Of a DNA stretch of 64,000 bases, positions 31,991-43,729 are shown one piece after another (position 1 is the first letter of the stretch; every line of letters begins with the position of its first letter). The position numbers and the translations under genes were made by a program. Source of the stretch: Tetmemena sp. SeJ-2015 (lineage: Eukaryota > Ciliophora > Spirotrichea > Sporadotrichida > Oxytrichidae); the NCBI GenBank assembly GCA_027382625.1, contig JAJKFJ010021883.1, positions 124,001 to 188,000 of the forward strand, written 5' to 3'. The notes under the pieces are model-generated. The model did not search any database and was not told where the DNA came from. It saw only the letters and a program-made list of their open reading frames with translations.

Positions 31991-32273
31991 TGAAATTTAC
32001 GAACCTACAATTTAAATGTGCTTACCCTCACTCAATAGACAAAAGCCAAAGCAAATCAGTCAAAATATTAGAATAAATAGAAAATTATTATCCTGCTTTG
32101 TTATCTAAGTTTTTCTATTTTACATTTAAGATAAACAAGTAATGTTAAATTTCTATCTTGATTTATGGTTATGTCTTGGAGAGTGTCATAAAATAAATTA
32201 TTGTAGATTATATACTATCTTCTCGCAAGTTGGATTCTTTAAAATAAATCTAATATATAAAGAAAAGTCAAAG

Positions 32274-35200
32274 ATGAATCAACCTAACGGGAAATCCTAT
32301 ATTCAAAGAACTCCTTAAAATGGAGCCCAAGAGCAATAGTAATACCTGCTAACAAAAGCTTCGTGAATAATAGAGCCTCGGAGACTGGGCCTCTCCCTCC
32401 TAGTTAAGGCTCTCAAATTTGGGAAGGCCAGACAATTCAAGAAACCAAGGGAACTTGCAATAGAGCATCGTAAGTGCAACTGCCGCAGGTGGAAATGCTC
32501 TCACTCAATCTGTTATTGAATAGAGGAACTTAACCTATACAAGAAAATCAACACGGCCGGCTCCATAAACTTCACTTAAAATTTACAGACCTCGAATAAT
32601 GAGCAGTCCTTAATTACCAGCTAAAAATATTCTGCAAGAGTGATTAGAAACGACTCATATTTATTTTAGAGCTTAATAGCCTCAAAATCAGAGAGAAGCA
32701 TCATACAGCCCCAAGAAAACAATAGGCAATAGCAATTTTAATAACCCCATTCCAACGCAAGGCCTTCAAGATCAGTCGGCATTCACGAAATTTGAGTTAG
32801 AGGGATCAGCAAAGGATAAGCACGGCTTCAAATCTTCTGAAGACCACTGGGCTCATAAACCTAAACAGCACTAACATGTTAAACAACAATTCCTACATGA
32901 AATCTTAGACTACAAACTCTAATGCATAAAATTTCGAGAGTAGAGGCTAGCAAGAGCATTAAGATAAAAATCAAGTTAATGGGTAAGGCAGAGACAATAT
33001 CAATGGTAGCTCCTTTAAAAAAGCTAATTCCCTTTTTTACTATTTTTTAAAAATTTATCTTTCATTATATAAAGCAACCAAGAACTAGCCAGAGTCTAGT
33101 GATTAGTTTAACAAAACCTCGACGCAGATATATTCAAATAAAATCTAAAATCATAATGCCAAAATTGAAAATTAAAACTTGAACATCAGCTAATTGACAA
33201 ATAACAGATTTAAGAATTCTGAACAAAGGCAACCAGAAAACAGCAGTCCTTCTTTAAGCAAGTTGAGATAGAGTAATCTATCTCATCGATTTGATCCTAC
33301 TATAGCATAAATAAAAAAAGTAATAAATGGGTCTATTTTATCTTTGAGCTTAGATTAATAGCCAAATAATTATCCAAGAAAATTAATTACTTTTTCTTAT
33401 ATTTAGATTTTTTTTTAAAAAACGGGAATTGAAAACTTTTTAAAAAATATTTTCCTCCTCAATTGATTAGAGAATAATTAAATTTAGAGTACTTCTTTTG
33501 TGGGGAGTAGCCAAGGAACTAGGGATCAGACTTCTTTCTTGCAAAATAATTAGCACAAAAGACTCCCACTTATAGTTCACTAACTTCCAACAAATAAACT
33601 CTTCAAAGTCGGGGATCAGTTGATGGTCGACTCTCAATCACTTAGAAGTTGACTTATAAGCAAGCAGCCTCTAATCTAGGAAATAAAGATTAACTTGGAG
33701 ATAGAGAAGAGTTAGATGGCCTGGGATAAACTAGTGGCATTTAAAACCTTTAATAGATACCTTTTTACAATAATAAAAATACCAATATTTCGCGCAATAC
33801 AGACCCACTCCTATCACCTATAATGGATGTCAGCATCAAGAAGTAGTTTTAAACTCAGGACTCAAACAGCAAAAAGCAATTGAATCATGCTAATCAGTAA
33901 GCTTTTTAAATCATTCTTAAATTTTATAGATTACCACCTTAACATAACAGTGGTTCAGCGCACCAAAGAAAAGAATCACAGATAAACAGTAAGTCAAGAA
34001 ATCAACTGGGAAGTGCCACTATACAAGAAAAGCCATAGAGCAGAAAATCAGAAACGAGATCTTCAAATAGAGAAGATTAAGAGGGATCAAAGCAAAGATA
34101 GAGCACTCTTGCCTAAAAATAATCTCGCAATTTAGATAGAATATCATCTCTAATCAAGGAGAGCTAAGGATATGGATTTTTTTCTCATTATTTTTGCAGC
34201 TAGCAAAGTATAACAGCACAAAAGTGGGTGATAAGCATGAGACAGAAAGAGCTAACTAGAGAGAAATCGAGGAAGGCAATAATCCACAAACCAAAAGTCC
34301 ATTATCAGCTACTAAAAAAGCTAATGACTCTGCTAGCAATTAACCATTAATATCTAGTACCGGAGGTTCCTTTGATCACAAAATTTCAACAAAGCAAACA
34401 CTTTAGAGTAGGGGTCAAACTTTAAGCGAACAAAGAAGGGTTCCTGGAGTTATCAATTAGTAGAACTATAATTCTTCGAATTATGACTAAATACAGAAAA
34501 ATCCTCTGAAGAATTTCGACGAAGCAAAGTTCTCTTCAAAGTCACATGGATTGATTGTATCATATGCTGCTAATACTCATTAGGGTATTCAGAGAAATTA
34601 CAATGAGGATCGAGTATCTATCATTCTGAATATGACTCGGCCTGCCTCTAAAAAGCATTTATAAGTTTGGCCCAAGTGCTCTTTCTTTGCCATTTATGAT
34701 GGACATGGTGGAAGTTAATGTGCAGATTTCTTGAAAGAGTACCTTCATTAGATAATTATAAACCAAGACTGCTTTCCTTAGAACCCGGCTCAGGCTCTTA
34801 CGAACGGATGCCTTGCTGCTGAGTAGTAATTTCTCTAAATTGCTGACTAACCAGGAAAACACGATAAATCTGGTTCTTGCGCAATAATTGTGCTTATGGT
34901 TGAATAAAACTGCTATGTCGCAAATGTAGGGGATAGTAGAGCCATAATCCCTTTTTTATTTAGTAGACCAAATTTTACAATACAGAAGTAATCATTAAAT
35001 AGAAGTAAGTTTATATCGTATCTATAATTTTTCATTTAATCTAATTGAATAGCTATAATAAGGGTTACTATTTTTTAAGCATAAAATTTGGACGTTTCAC
35101 AATTATAAATGCGAATCTGACCTTTCATTATTTTTTTAAATCTTTTATTTCTAAGATTATATAACAAGTTAAGTTTAAAATTTAACTCATTTTTCATAAG

Positions 35201-38200
35201 GGATTCGAAAATAAAAATAGTTAATAAATTAAATCAAAGCAATTCTATATTTCATTACTATCCTTGTATTTTAAAATTATCTAAGCCCTTATCATTATTT
35301 TATAGTTTTTATTTTAACTTTTCTCCTACTATTATCGAATACGTCTTCTTTTTCTCCTTCTCTAGAATTTTATGATCCACAAAATCCTCATAATAAAGAA
35401 CATATCCTGGCCGTTATTGTACTTAAATCTAACCCTCTCTCCCTTCTTCGACATTTTATTCGCCAAAAGCTTTGGAATTAATTTAGTTCTGCTCAACTTG
35501 AGTTGAGTTTTCATCACAGCTTTACAGATATGCTTTGGCTTGAAGCATCTCTCCCAATTTAAATGTATGCTACCTTTCTTTGAGTTTTTGGTGATACTTA
35601 TCCTACCAATTAAATTAGTAATAAGGGTCATCTTTAGCTTTATTTAGTACTTTTGACTTTTTCCTATTAAATTTTTTATTTTTCAGTTAATTTCTTTTAA
35701 CTTTTGCATTAAAGTTTCCTTGAGGGTAATTTGTCTTGAAACCTTGCCCTTCTGGTTGAAAATCAAGATCTAGTATTCCCTCTTCCTATTCCTCTTAACC
35801 TTATTTTGTTTATTCTAATGATTATATTTACTTAAAGCTGTCTATAGGATTTATTTGACTCGCTCCCCGTTTTTGTATTTACTAATTCTGTATTGTTATA
35901 AGGCTTTCCTTTGATAAATTATTCTATTTTAAAGTTTAAACTTTTGCTTCTTAGGGTGATTTCCTGCTTTATTTTGGCCTTTCAAGTAATGAATTCTAAC
36001 TTTACGTCTATGCTTTGTTGGCCTAATTTTAGTTTTAGGAAAGACGAGGGTCAAGATTAGAATGAATAATTGGGGAAAGGTAAGAAAAGTGTGGAGCTGA
36101 AGGCTTTTACTCATAATTCTGCAAAATGCTGTTGCTGAAAACTATAGTCTTTTGGGAATTATCGATAGATTTTCCTTCCAATCTTTAATTATTGAGCTCT
36201 AAAGTCATCTAATGTATAGAACTGTCATTCGAGGCCAACATATTTTTTATTACTAATCCTTAATTACTTGACTCTGTAATAAAGATTACAATTTAAAAAA
36301 ATGAATGATTGATTACAATTTAAAGAATTACCACTTAGCAAATAGGCAGGCTCTATTTTTGAAGTATTCTTAATTGAGACGTTTTAGTTGCGATTAAAAT
36401 TATATGAACTTACCCTTTTAAAATGGCAAGACTGGGTTTATTTTGGAAATTCACGAGATGATCTGAAAAATTATAATTTACAGGGAAATATACTCAGTTG
36501 AGTTGTAAATAAATCATTACAATTATATTTTGATTTGCTAATCCATTCGAGCAATTATTTTTAAGGTTGATTTGATATTCCAATAAATTCTAGCTATAAT
36601 TAATTTCTGAGTAGACTTTTTCTAATTTGGTCTATTTGGTAAAGGTGGCTAAAGATTCTTTGACATGGTATTCTTTCCACCAGAAGGAGGCTTTTGCTTA
36701 TTATTGCTGAGATTGTTTCTTTCATATTTCTATGACCTAACCAGAGAAAGCAAAGTTGCGTCTGTCTCATTTACCGCACTAATAATTAACTACCCAGGAA
36801 TATAATCAGCTGATTATCTCTACCATTTTCCAAAAAATTAACCAGTTTATCATAATTTAAAAATTATATCGCTTTGGGCTAGCGCTCGTAGTTTAGTAAA
36901 AATTGATGCCTTTCTATTGAGTTACTAACTCTTTTTTATCTAGTGGTTATAATTTTCTACTGTCTAAGAATCCTCCATAGCAAGTTTTAGCAAATTTATC
37001 TTTTATCTAAGTATATACATGTTCTCCACTCTAAGTTCTCTGAGGGTGGTGAATTTCAACTGTCCTTTTAAATTTTTGAATTTACTTCAGCTAGCTAATC
37101 TTGCTATCAGTTTACTTCTATTAACTCTCAAGCATCAGTCTAAGCTTCTTATTTAAATTATCTCTTCTCGGAGAAGGGATATTTGGCTAAAGTAGAAAGG
37201 ATTTTAGTACTTAATATCTTTAACGATTTTGATAATTTGAAAGGGAAAATCTTTAGTCTTCAAATCCATGCTATTAATTATAGTCTTAGCGAAGTAGCTA
37301 CTAAAGATAATTATCAGCTTCTACAAGAGGTGAGGTTGACTATACCTGAAAAGTTGCTCTAGCATGCTCATTCTTTTCCTCAATAAAATCGTTTTAAGAC
37401 TTAGAACTTTTGCCTATTATATTTACTTTGTTACCCTTGGGTAAGAAAGAATTACTCAGTTCTAGCGTTTTGCTGTTCTAGTGAGATGATCTATCTGAGG
37501 CATTTACCATGCTTCTATATACTAAAAGTTCAGGCTTCTCCTCGATAACGCTGTGAATAAATTTTTTTTGCCATTTAAAGTGATTATTTGATCGAACTTT
37601 GAGCTCAGAAACTTTAAAATCTGCTTTCTCAATTTCCAAATCTGGGATTTTAAGTTAGCTCACAGCCATATCATTTTCGCTTACTTATTTTTATTATTAT
37701 TTACCTAGGCTACTTGAATTATTTCTATCTGGAGTGATAATAAGAAGTTTCTTAGATGAGTATTTATTTTGCACTAGATAGGGTGAGTCTTCTCTAGTTA
37801 AAATTGCCTAACTATATGAAATATTATCTTCTATCTTTGATTCCTAAAATTCTGATTCTCTACCTTCCTAACTTTTCCTGATAATCTCTTATTTTGTTAC
37901 AGTTTCTCTCTTCTTCTACTTAATTAAGTTAAGGTCTAAAGTCTCTAATTCATGAGCCATTCCCTTATCAAGTATTCTTTATTCTTCCAAATTCAAACTG
38001 CTGGTTATTTTATCTTTGTTATGATTGATTGATCTGTAAAATTTGCCTTTTGGACTTTTCCTTACTACACTCATTTCACTCTCAGGTCTTTAAAATTAAT
38101 CTGGAGTTTAAGAAGTCCTATTATTACTTAGAGAGGACTTAATTTCTCTTTCTTTTATATGAGAAGCTTTCAAGTTAAACTCAAAATCAGGTATTCCATA

Positions 38201-41200
38201 AAGGAACGAAAATTGCTTTTAATCACTATCATTAGAGGAGGTAATTTTTGCTTTTTTAATATCTATGGGTTGTATTTGATATTAATATTTCTTCATTTTC
38301 AAAACTAACTCCTCTGCTTTCACACTTTCCTAGGAAGTGCTCTATCTTTAATTTTTTTCTTTCTTTTATAACCCCTCTTTTATAGTGGATTTTTTATCTT
38401 TCACTGTTTACTACTTTATTTCTTCTTCAAAATTATTGATATCTTCAGTCATCTACACATTATCTTTATCTATAATTATGCTCTCGGGAGATAAATCTAC
38501 ACTAGTGATTCTTTTAAGTTCTTTGTTCCAATTTTCTTTGCTCTTATTGACTGATGCCGTTAGGGTGAATGTGTTTAGCGTTTGCGAATGAGACTAAGAG
38601 CCACCTGAATAGATCGTCTTTTATCCAAATTTTGGCTAAATCTTGCCATTGAGTTTATCTTTGCTCTGGTAAAAGACATTCTTGGTGGAGTTTGAAAACT
38701 TTTTTATTTGAAATCCCTTTTAAGCCCTTTAATAATTTAGATCTAGCGTCTTCTTTTGCTACTTGAAACTATAAGTGTTCGGGGAAAGTTTCTATGGATG
38801 AAGAAGAGGCTTTCTTTAAGGGTTGAGAGTGGCTGCGCTATCTTTTGTCTAGTTAAGATTATCTGGGATTTCAAAAAGCTTTTGATTTAGGACAGTTTCA
38901 ACTTTGCTGATCACTATTTTTCTATTCCCTGTGGCTGAATTATTAGCTAAGTTGCGATACAAGTTAATATTCTTGCGGACCTCTTCGAAATTTCTCTCCT
39001 CAGATAATGATTTACTCAAAGGAGAGAATTCCTACTTCTTCTATGTCTCTTCTATGGATTGATTTATGTTTTTATAAGCTTCAGAAGTAATATTTTGTAT
39101 CGTAGATCTATCATTAAGGTACTTTTTTGAGATACTTATATCGCTTGGGGATGATGAGGAGTAATCCTTAAGCAACTGGGGTGTATTTCTTCTATATTAG
39201 CTAAGCTATAACTGCTGTCTCTGTTTTGAAATATTTTAGTTTTTTGCTTTCATTATAAAGTTCATAGGACTCTAGATCTTTTAGGATTCAAAAGGAGAGA
39301 GGAGGGGCTTCTCATTTTAATTAAGAGGGTATTTGTGCAACTATGAATCAATTGTTATTAAGCCCTGTGTAATTGGAAGACTAGAGGTTGATTGTATCGA
39401 GTTCAGTTAAACTGTACTTGGATGATTTGCAAATTTAGAGACCAGAGGTTTCTACACAGAGGTATATACAGACTCATTATCAACTCGTGTTCCACTGCTG
39501 TGCTATTTTTGAAATCTAAAAACTCCATTACTAAACTCGAGACTTATTCTCTCCATTTATTTCTTCTCTATAGTCTTTCCTTTTCTTATAGCCGCTTCTG
39601 AATCAATTATCCTATTGCTCTCTATTTCCTAAATTATCAAGTCTCTTCTCTCGGTTACATAGTCTTTCTTTTCAAGCTCAGACTCGAGATCATCTCCATC
39701 AGATTAACCATCTTCTTACTAAAGCTATTTCTTATTCCTCTTTAACTGCGATTTGTTGATCTCTCTTTGCATGCTAGAGTACATTTCCATAAGATTTTCA
39801 CTGCTTTGAGATAGAAGCTGTTAAATTTCATAATTGAAGATCTTCCCATCTTTCTTAGTATTCACTTTATCTACACTCTGGAAATTAGAATCCGTTGTAG
39901 CGTGCTATTAGGACATTTTATTGCCTGGCACTCTTATATTGTAATCAGTTTAAGAGTTTTTATCAAAGGGGTATCATTCTGAAAATAACTCTAAGCAGGA
40001 GAAGAATCGAAAATACTTTGCTCTAGAATTTCCTGTTCATCAGTTTGCTGTTTATTTTCAGTGTCACTTGAATTATTTGCAGCAGCTTTTGCTTATTTTT
40101 TCTTGTCAGTTCTTATTGATTTGGTTATTTTAGGGATGTTTATACTTCTGAAGCGACTCTTTTCCTCCTAGATCGAAGTCTTTTTCTCCACAAAGCTTAT
40201 TTATTGAGGAGTAGTAGGATGCTTTGAGTATTGAAGAGGAGAAATTTTCTATTAGAATTATTTAGGCTGATCTCCCTGAGTAAAAAGCTTAGTTATTTCC
40301 ATTTCAATAAATACAAATTATCCTCAAACTTCGAATAATCCTTCTCATTAAGTTTGGAAATTTATAGAAATTTGAGGGGAAATTATTATTTTTTGTCAAT
40401 AGGAAATAGGATATTTCTTATTTATGTTTTTACTTTGAATTAAGATTCAATAAAGATCTTAATTAAAGATGTTTCAAAAATTTTTTGGGGTTTATTTTCT
40501 AATTTATAATTTCCCTTTATTTATATTAAAGAATTATGGGTATTTTACCCACTCAGCTCAATACATTAAAACTGACTCTTTTTATCTCTCTAAAGCCAAA
40601 TTTTATATAAAATGAATGAGTTCTAAAATTACACTTAATTAAATTTTATGAGGATAATGCGAAATTTGATCTAAGTCTTATTTTTGTTAAGATACATTAT
40701 ATTCGAAATTCTTTTATTTTTTTGCAAAATTATGCTTATTAAAATCATATCTTCAAAATATCGCTTCCATATATTGATATGGGGAATGTCTGCAGAAAGC
40801 GGATAGAAATTATTTGTTCTATCAAGAGATCATAGACCCAATGAAGACTCAGAGAAGCAAAGAATCTAAGAAAATGGAGGCAAGATCTACTAAACGCAAA
40901 CTTATTAGACACTCTCACCTTAAAATTCTACGAACCCTCAACTATAAATATTTTACTATTTGGCAGCTAGCAGTTGCTAATAGGCCCATTCAGAGTTCTC
41001 CCTGGCAGATTGAGTGTTTCAAGAACCTTTGGGGATATAGAGGCTAAGTTTGAAAAATACGGTGGAAAGCAAGGAGTTGTTATCGCTTAGCCTGAAATAG
41101 CTTAATTTACAATTCAAGATGAGACCACGACTTCATCATTCTTGGCTGTGATGGAATATTTGACAGGCTGAATAACCTCTCAGCTTTAAGACTGTGCCTG

Positions 41201-42326
41201 GAAAACTATTGAACACCATAAGAGGAATCAGTCCACAAATCCTAATACGATACATCAAGTGTGTGGAAAAATAGTAGACTAGATTCTATAACTTTCAGCA
41301 ATTGAGAAGTCTTTTGATAACTTGACTCTTGTTATTGTCGCATTCAAAAATATGGAGTAGTATTACCAGAGAAGAGAGAGTTAAAACTCTTCATAGCAGT
41401 AAAACATTAAAATTCTAGAGGAGGAGCAAGCTGTCCCAACACCGCCACCACAAATGAATCCAAGCTTTCATGATGAGCCTTTAAGAAAGCCAATCAATGA
41501 TAGACTTTAAATTTAAAGTGAACAAAAGGACAATTCAAAGTTATCTTCAAGAGGTAGGTCTTCCAATCCCTTTTCAAGTGGTATCAGAGAAAGTCATAGC
41601 ATTAAGGGTTAGAGACCAGGAGAGTATGAGTTAAGCTAGCCAAGAAATGAAAAATCTCCTTAGATGAGGTCAGGTGCCCCGAACATAAACGAATCAGTCC
41701 TTCCTTAGCTCCGATAAAATCCAATAACCTAAACTTCGCTCTAGAATTAAATTCAGTCTCGAAAATCAACAAGGAATAAATTCCTCAACTCAAATTCCAA
41801 TACGAATTATCTCGCATAATAGCAGCAAATACTAGACAACTAAATATAAGTAGCGAAGTCAACAACTCAAAATTATTAAAGCAATTTAAGCTAGCAACCA
41901 TAATCTTCAGTCCATAGCAACTTAAATGCTTCAAGCGTATTGATGAACTAAAATAATTTGAGCTAATTTAGCTCAAACAATAAACCATAAACTTCAAACA
42001 TCAAGCAAATTATAAATTCAAGAAATAGGGCTTTAGGGTCATTATATAATTCTGAGAACAAAAATGAATAGAGCAGTTTGCTTAATGGATCAAATGTAGT
42101 TGAGAGAGTTGCAAATAGTGGAGCTCTTAACTTAAGAAATAATTTAGCAAATCAAAGTACTGAGCTCTCTAGCATATATAGAAAGACTAGAATTATTTTA
42201 ATTCAGGTTGAGCAGAAGAGACAACTCGGAAACAATTCTTAAATTAGAATATTTTAAAGATATTAATCATGTTTAAAAGAGGAATTATGCTAAATCAAAC
42301 AAGGAGAAAAACTAATTTTGATTTGA
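32274..42326 (+). CDS. PP2C-type Ser/Thr phosphatase with Gln/Asn-rich arms, two MDS blocks 5.8 kb apart
   Basis: Mg/Mn-dependent PPM phosphatase. Block 1 (32274-34948) has a very long Ser/Asn/Gln-rich N-terminal region. It then enters the catalytic domain: GIQRNYNEDRVSIILN (metal-binding Asp), SFFAIYDGHGGSQCADFLKE and NCYVANVGDSRAI. Block 2 (40785-42326) continues MSAESGQKLFVLSRDHRPNE, PFRVLPGRLSVSRTFGD, IILGCDGIFDRLNN (metal-binding Asp) and DNLTLVIVAFKN, then a Gln/Asn/Ser-rich tail. The frame ends at TGA 42324-42326. Catalytic motifs are complete only when the blocks are joined. More IESs lie in the N-terminal arm (frame changes near 32340, 32870, 33010-33070 and 33340-33480) and near 40930 and 41130. 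Membership of PP2C is certain; substrate unknown. Confidence 0.88.
34949..40787. other. 5,839-bp interval between two consecutive PP2C MDSs, pointer AAT, filled by another gene
   Basis: AAT lies at 34946-34948 and 40785-40787. Joining gives VGDSRAIMSAESGQKLFVLS with the PP2C frame intact. The pointer is short, so the exact base could shift by one or two. The interval contains one large minus-strand gene (35252-40302) and AT-rich margins. Confidence 0.75.
35252..40302 (-). CDS. Large unrecognised Ser/Gln/Lys-rich protein nested in the PP2C gap
   Basis: No family recognised. ATG at 40302 starts MEITKLFTQGDQPKQFQQK. The minus strand stays coding for about 5 kb with Gln (TAA/TAG), Ser, Asn and Lys-rich sequence and several frame changes (IESs). 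Examples are RFRSINIPKITKSIRTDKKK, DGKIFNYEIQQLLSQSSENL, SDGDDLESELEKKDYVTERR, QITLKETLMQKLKEINQKI and YYEDFVDHKILEKEKKKTY. It ends NFKIQGQQ-TGA at 35254-35252. Mostly disordered with short helical, possibly coiled-coil stretches; no signal peptide or membrane helix seen. The gene runs opposite to its host and fills nearly the whole insert. Confidence 0.6.
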
Positions 42327-42344
42327 GATTAATTACGATATTTT

Positions 42345-43551
42345 TCATTCATTTACTTTTCCTCATCTTGAATAGGCTTTTATTCTTTCACTTGATTCTT
42401 TTCCTTTTATTTTTTCTCTCTCTTTTTGCTTTCTGGTAAATTTTCTCCTTCAGCAGACCTGCGAATAATCGAAGAATCACTCTTAAGCTTTTATTTGACT
42501 CCGATAGAATTCAGCATAACGTTCCAAGAAATCTCTTCTTTGCCTAATAAGTTTTCCATTTTATTGATGAATATTCCTTTACTGGTCAGAAGTTTCTGAG
42601 TGGAAATAAATGTGTTCTCGTAGTATTAAAGCATCACTTCATTCAAACTCATATCAATAGCATTTTCTTCGTATTGTCTTTTAAAGACACTGTAAGTTTC
42701 AAGATCTGTGAAAGACTGGGTTTGACCACTCAATATCGTCGAATCCACATTCATTGAGAATAAGTCCGAATTCAGAGGCGATGTTATAATTTGGTCTATC
42801 CTAGAGTTTCTCAACATCATATAGTAAATCAATTACTGATTCATCATCCTCTCCTCTGCCTATCATAAAGAGAACAGCCATCATGCATCTGACTTGGTGA
42901 TATAAGAAGGAGCTGCCTCTTATTACACACTACCATACTGAAAGCTTCTCATTCATGTGATTTGTATGCATCGGGGTTATTTCGAATCTATACATCCTCC
43001 TCATGAAATTTTATTCATCATCTTCATCTTCTCCAAAGTATTTAACGCTCTTGTCTTTCTTGCAAAAGTTTCTGAAATCGTGTAGACCTAAATACTTCCT
43101 AGCTGCTTTGATCATTTTCTAAACGTCCATGTCCCTTTGAACGAAAAAGTATTTGTACTCTCTATATATGCAGGAGAACCTAGAATCGAAATGAGGGGGG
43201 ACTCTTGAGAATGCAATCATTCTTATATCAGCAGGCAGAGCGTGATTAATCATTTAGCAATAGTTATCTTCAGGTATTTCACGCACATAAAGAGAACACA
43301 CATTTCCTAGAGCTGATACTCCTTTGTCAGTTCTGCCGCATCTCTGTGTAAAGACTCTTGAATATGGGCTAATCTTAAGGGACAAGGCAAACTCTTTTAA
43401 GTGCAGCGAATATTTTACCCTCTATTGTTTCCTCAGTATTTTGTTAAACAGCTAAACCTTTGTAATTTTTGCCAAGGTAACTGAATTTCATAGCTATTTT
43501 AACTTTCTTATGAGCTGAATAGTCGAAAGTTTTCTTCTCTTACTTTGACAT
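42345..43551 (-). CDS. PUS3: tRNA pseudouridine synthase PUS3/Deg1 (TruA family)
   Basis: Makes pseudouridine at positions 38/39 of tRNA. ATG 43551; conserved blocks in order are MKFSYLGKNYKGLA, NTEETIEGKIFAALKRVCL, RCGRTDKGVSALGNV (catalytic Asp), NHALPADIRMIAF, PPHFDSRFSCIYREYKYFF, YLGLHDFRNFCKKD, SSFLYHQVRCMMAVLFMIG and DRPNYNIASEFGLILNECGF. The tail is charged (KEKNQVKEQKPIQDEEK) and the exact stop is unclear because the frame runs on towards the converging PP2C gene. Frame changes occur near 43450, 43080 and 42960 and are probably small IESs. Length and motif order fit Deg1 rather than bacterial TruA. Confidence 0.9.
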
Positions 43552-43729
43552 TTTTTAATTAATTACTTAACATAGAGTCTTAGTACATATCAAGAGAAGA
43601 AGTAGAAAAGAATATTCTGTATTTGTATTTGAAAAATAAGAATACTTGCTAATAAAGATAGTGGGTGAGTTGTTTATATTAAAAAGGTGTCTTTGAAAAT
43701 ATATTACACTGGACTATAAAATATCAACA

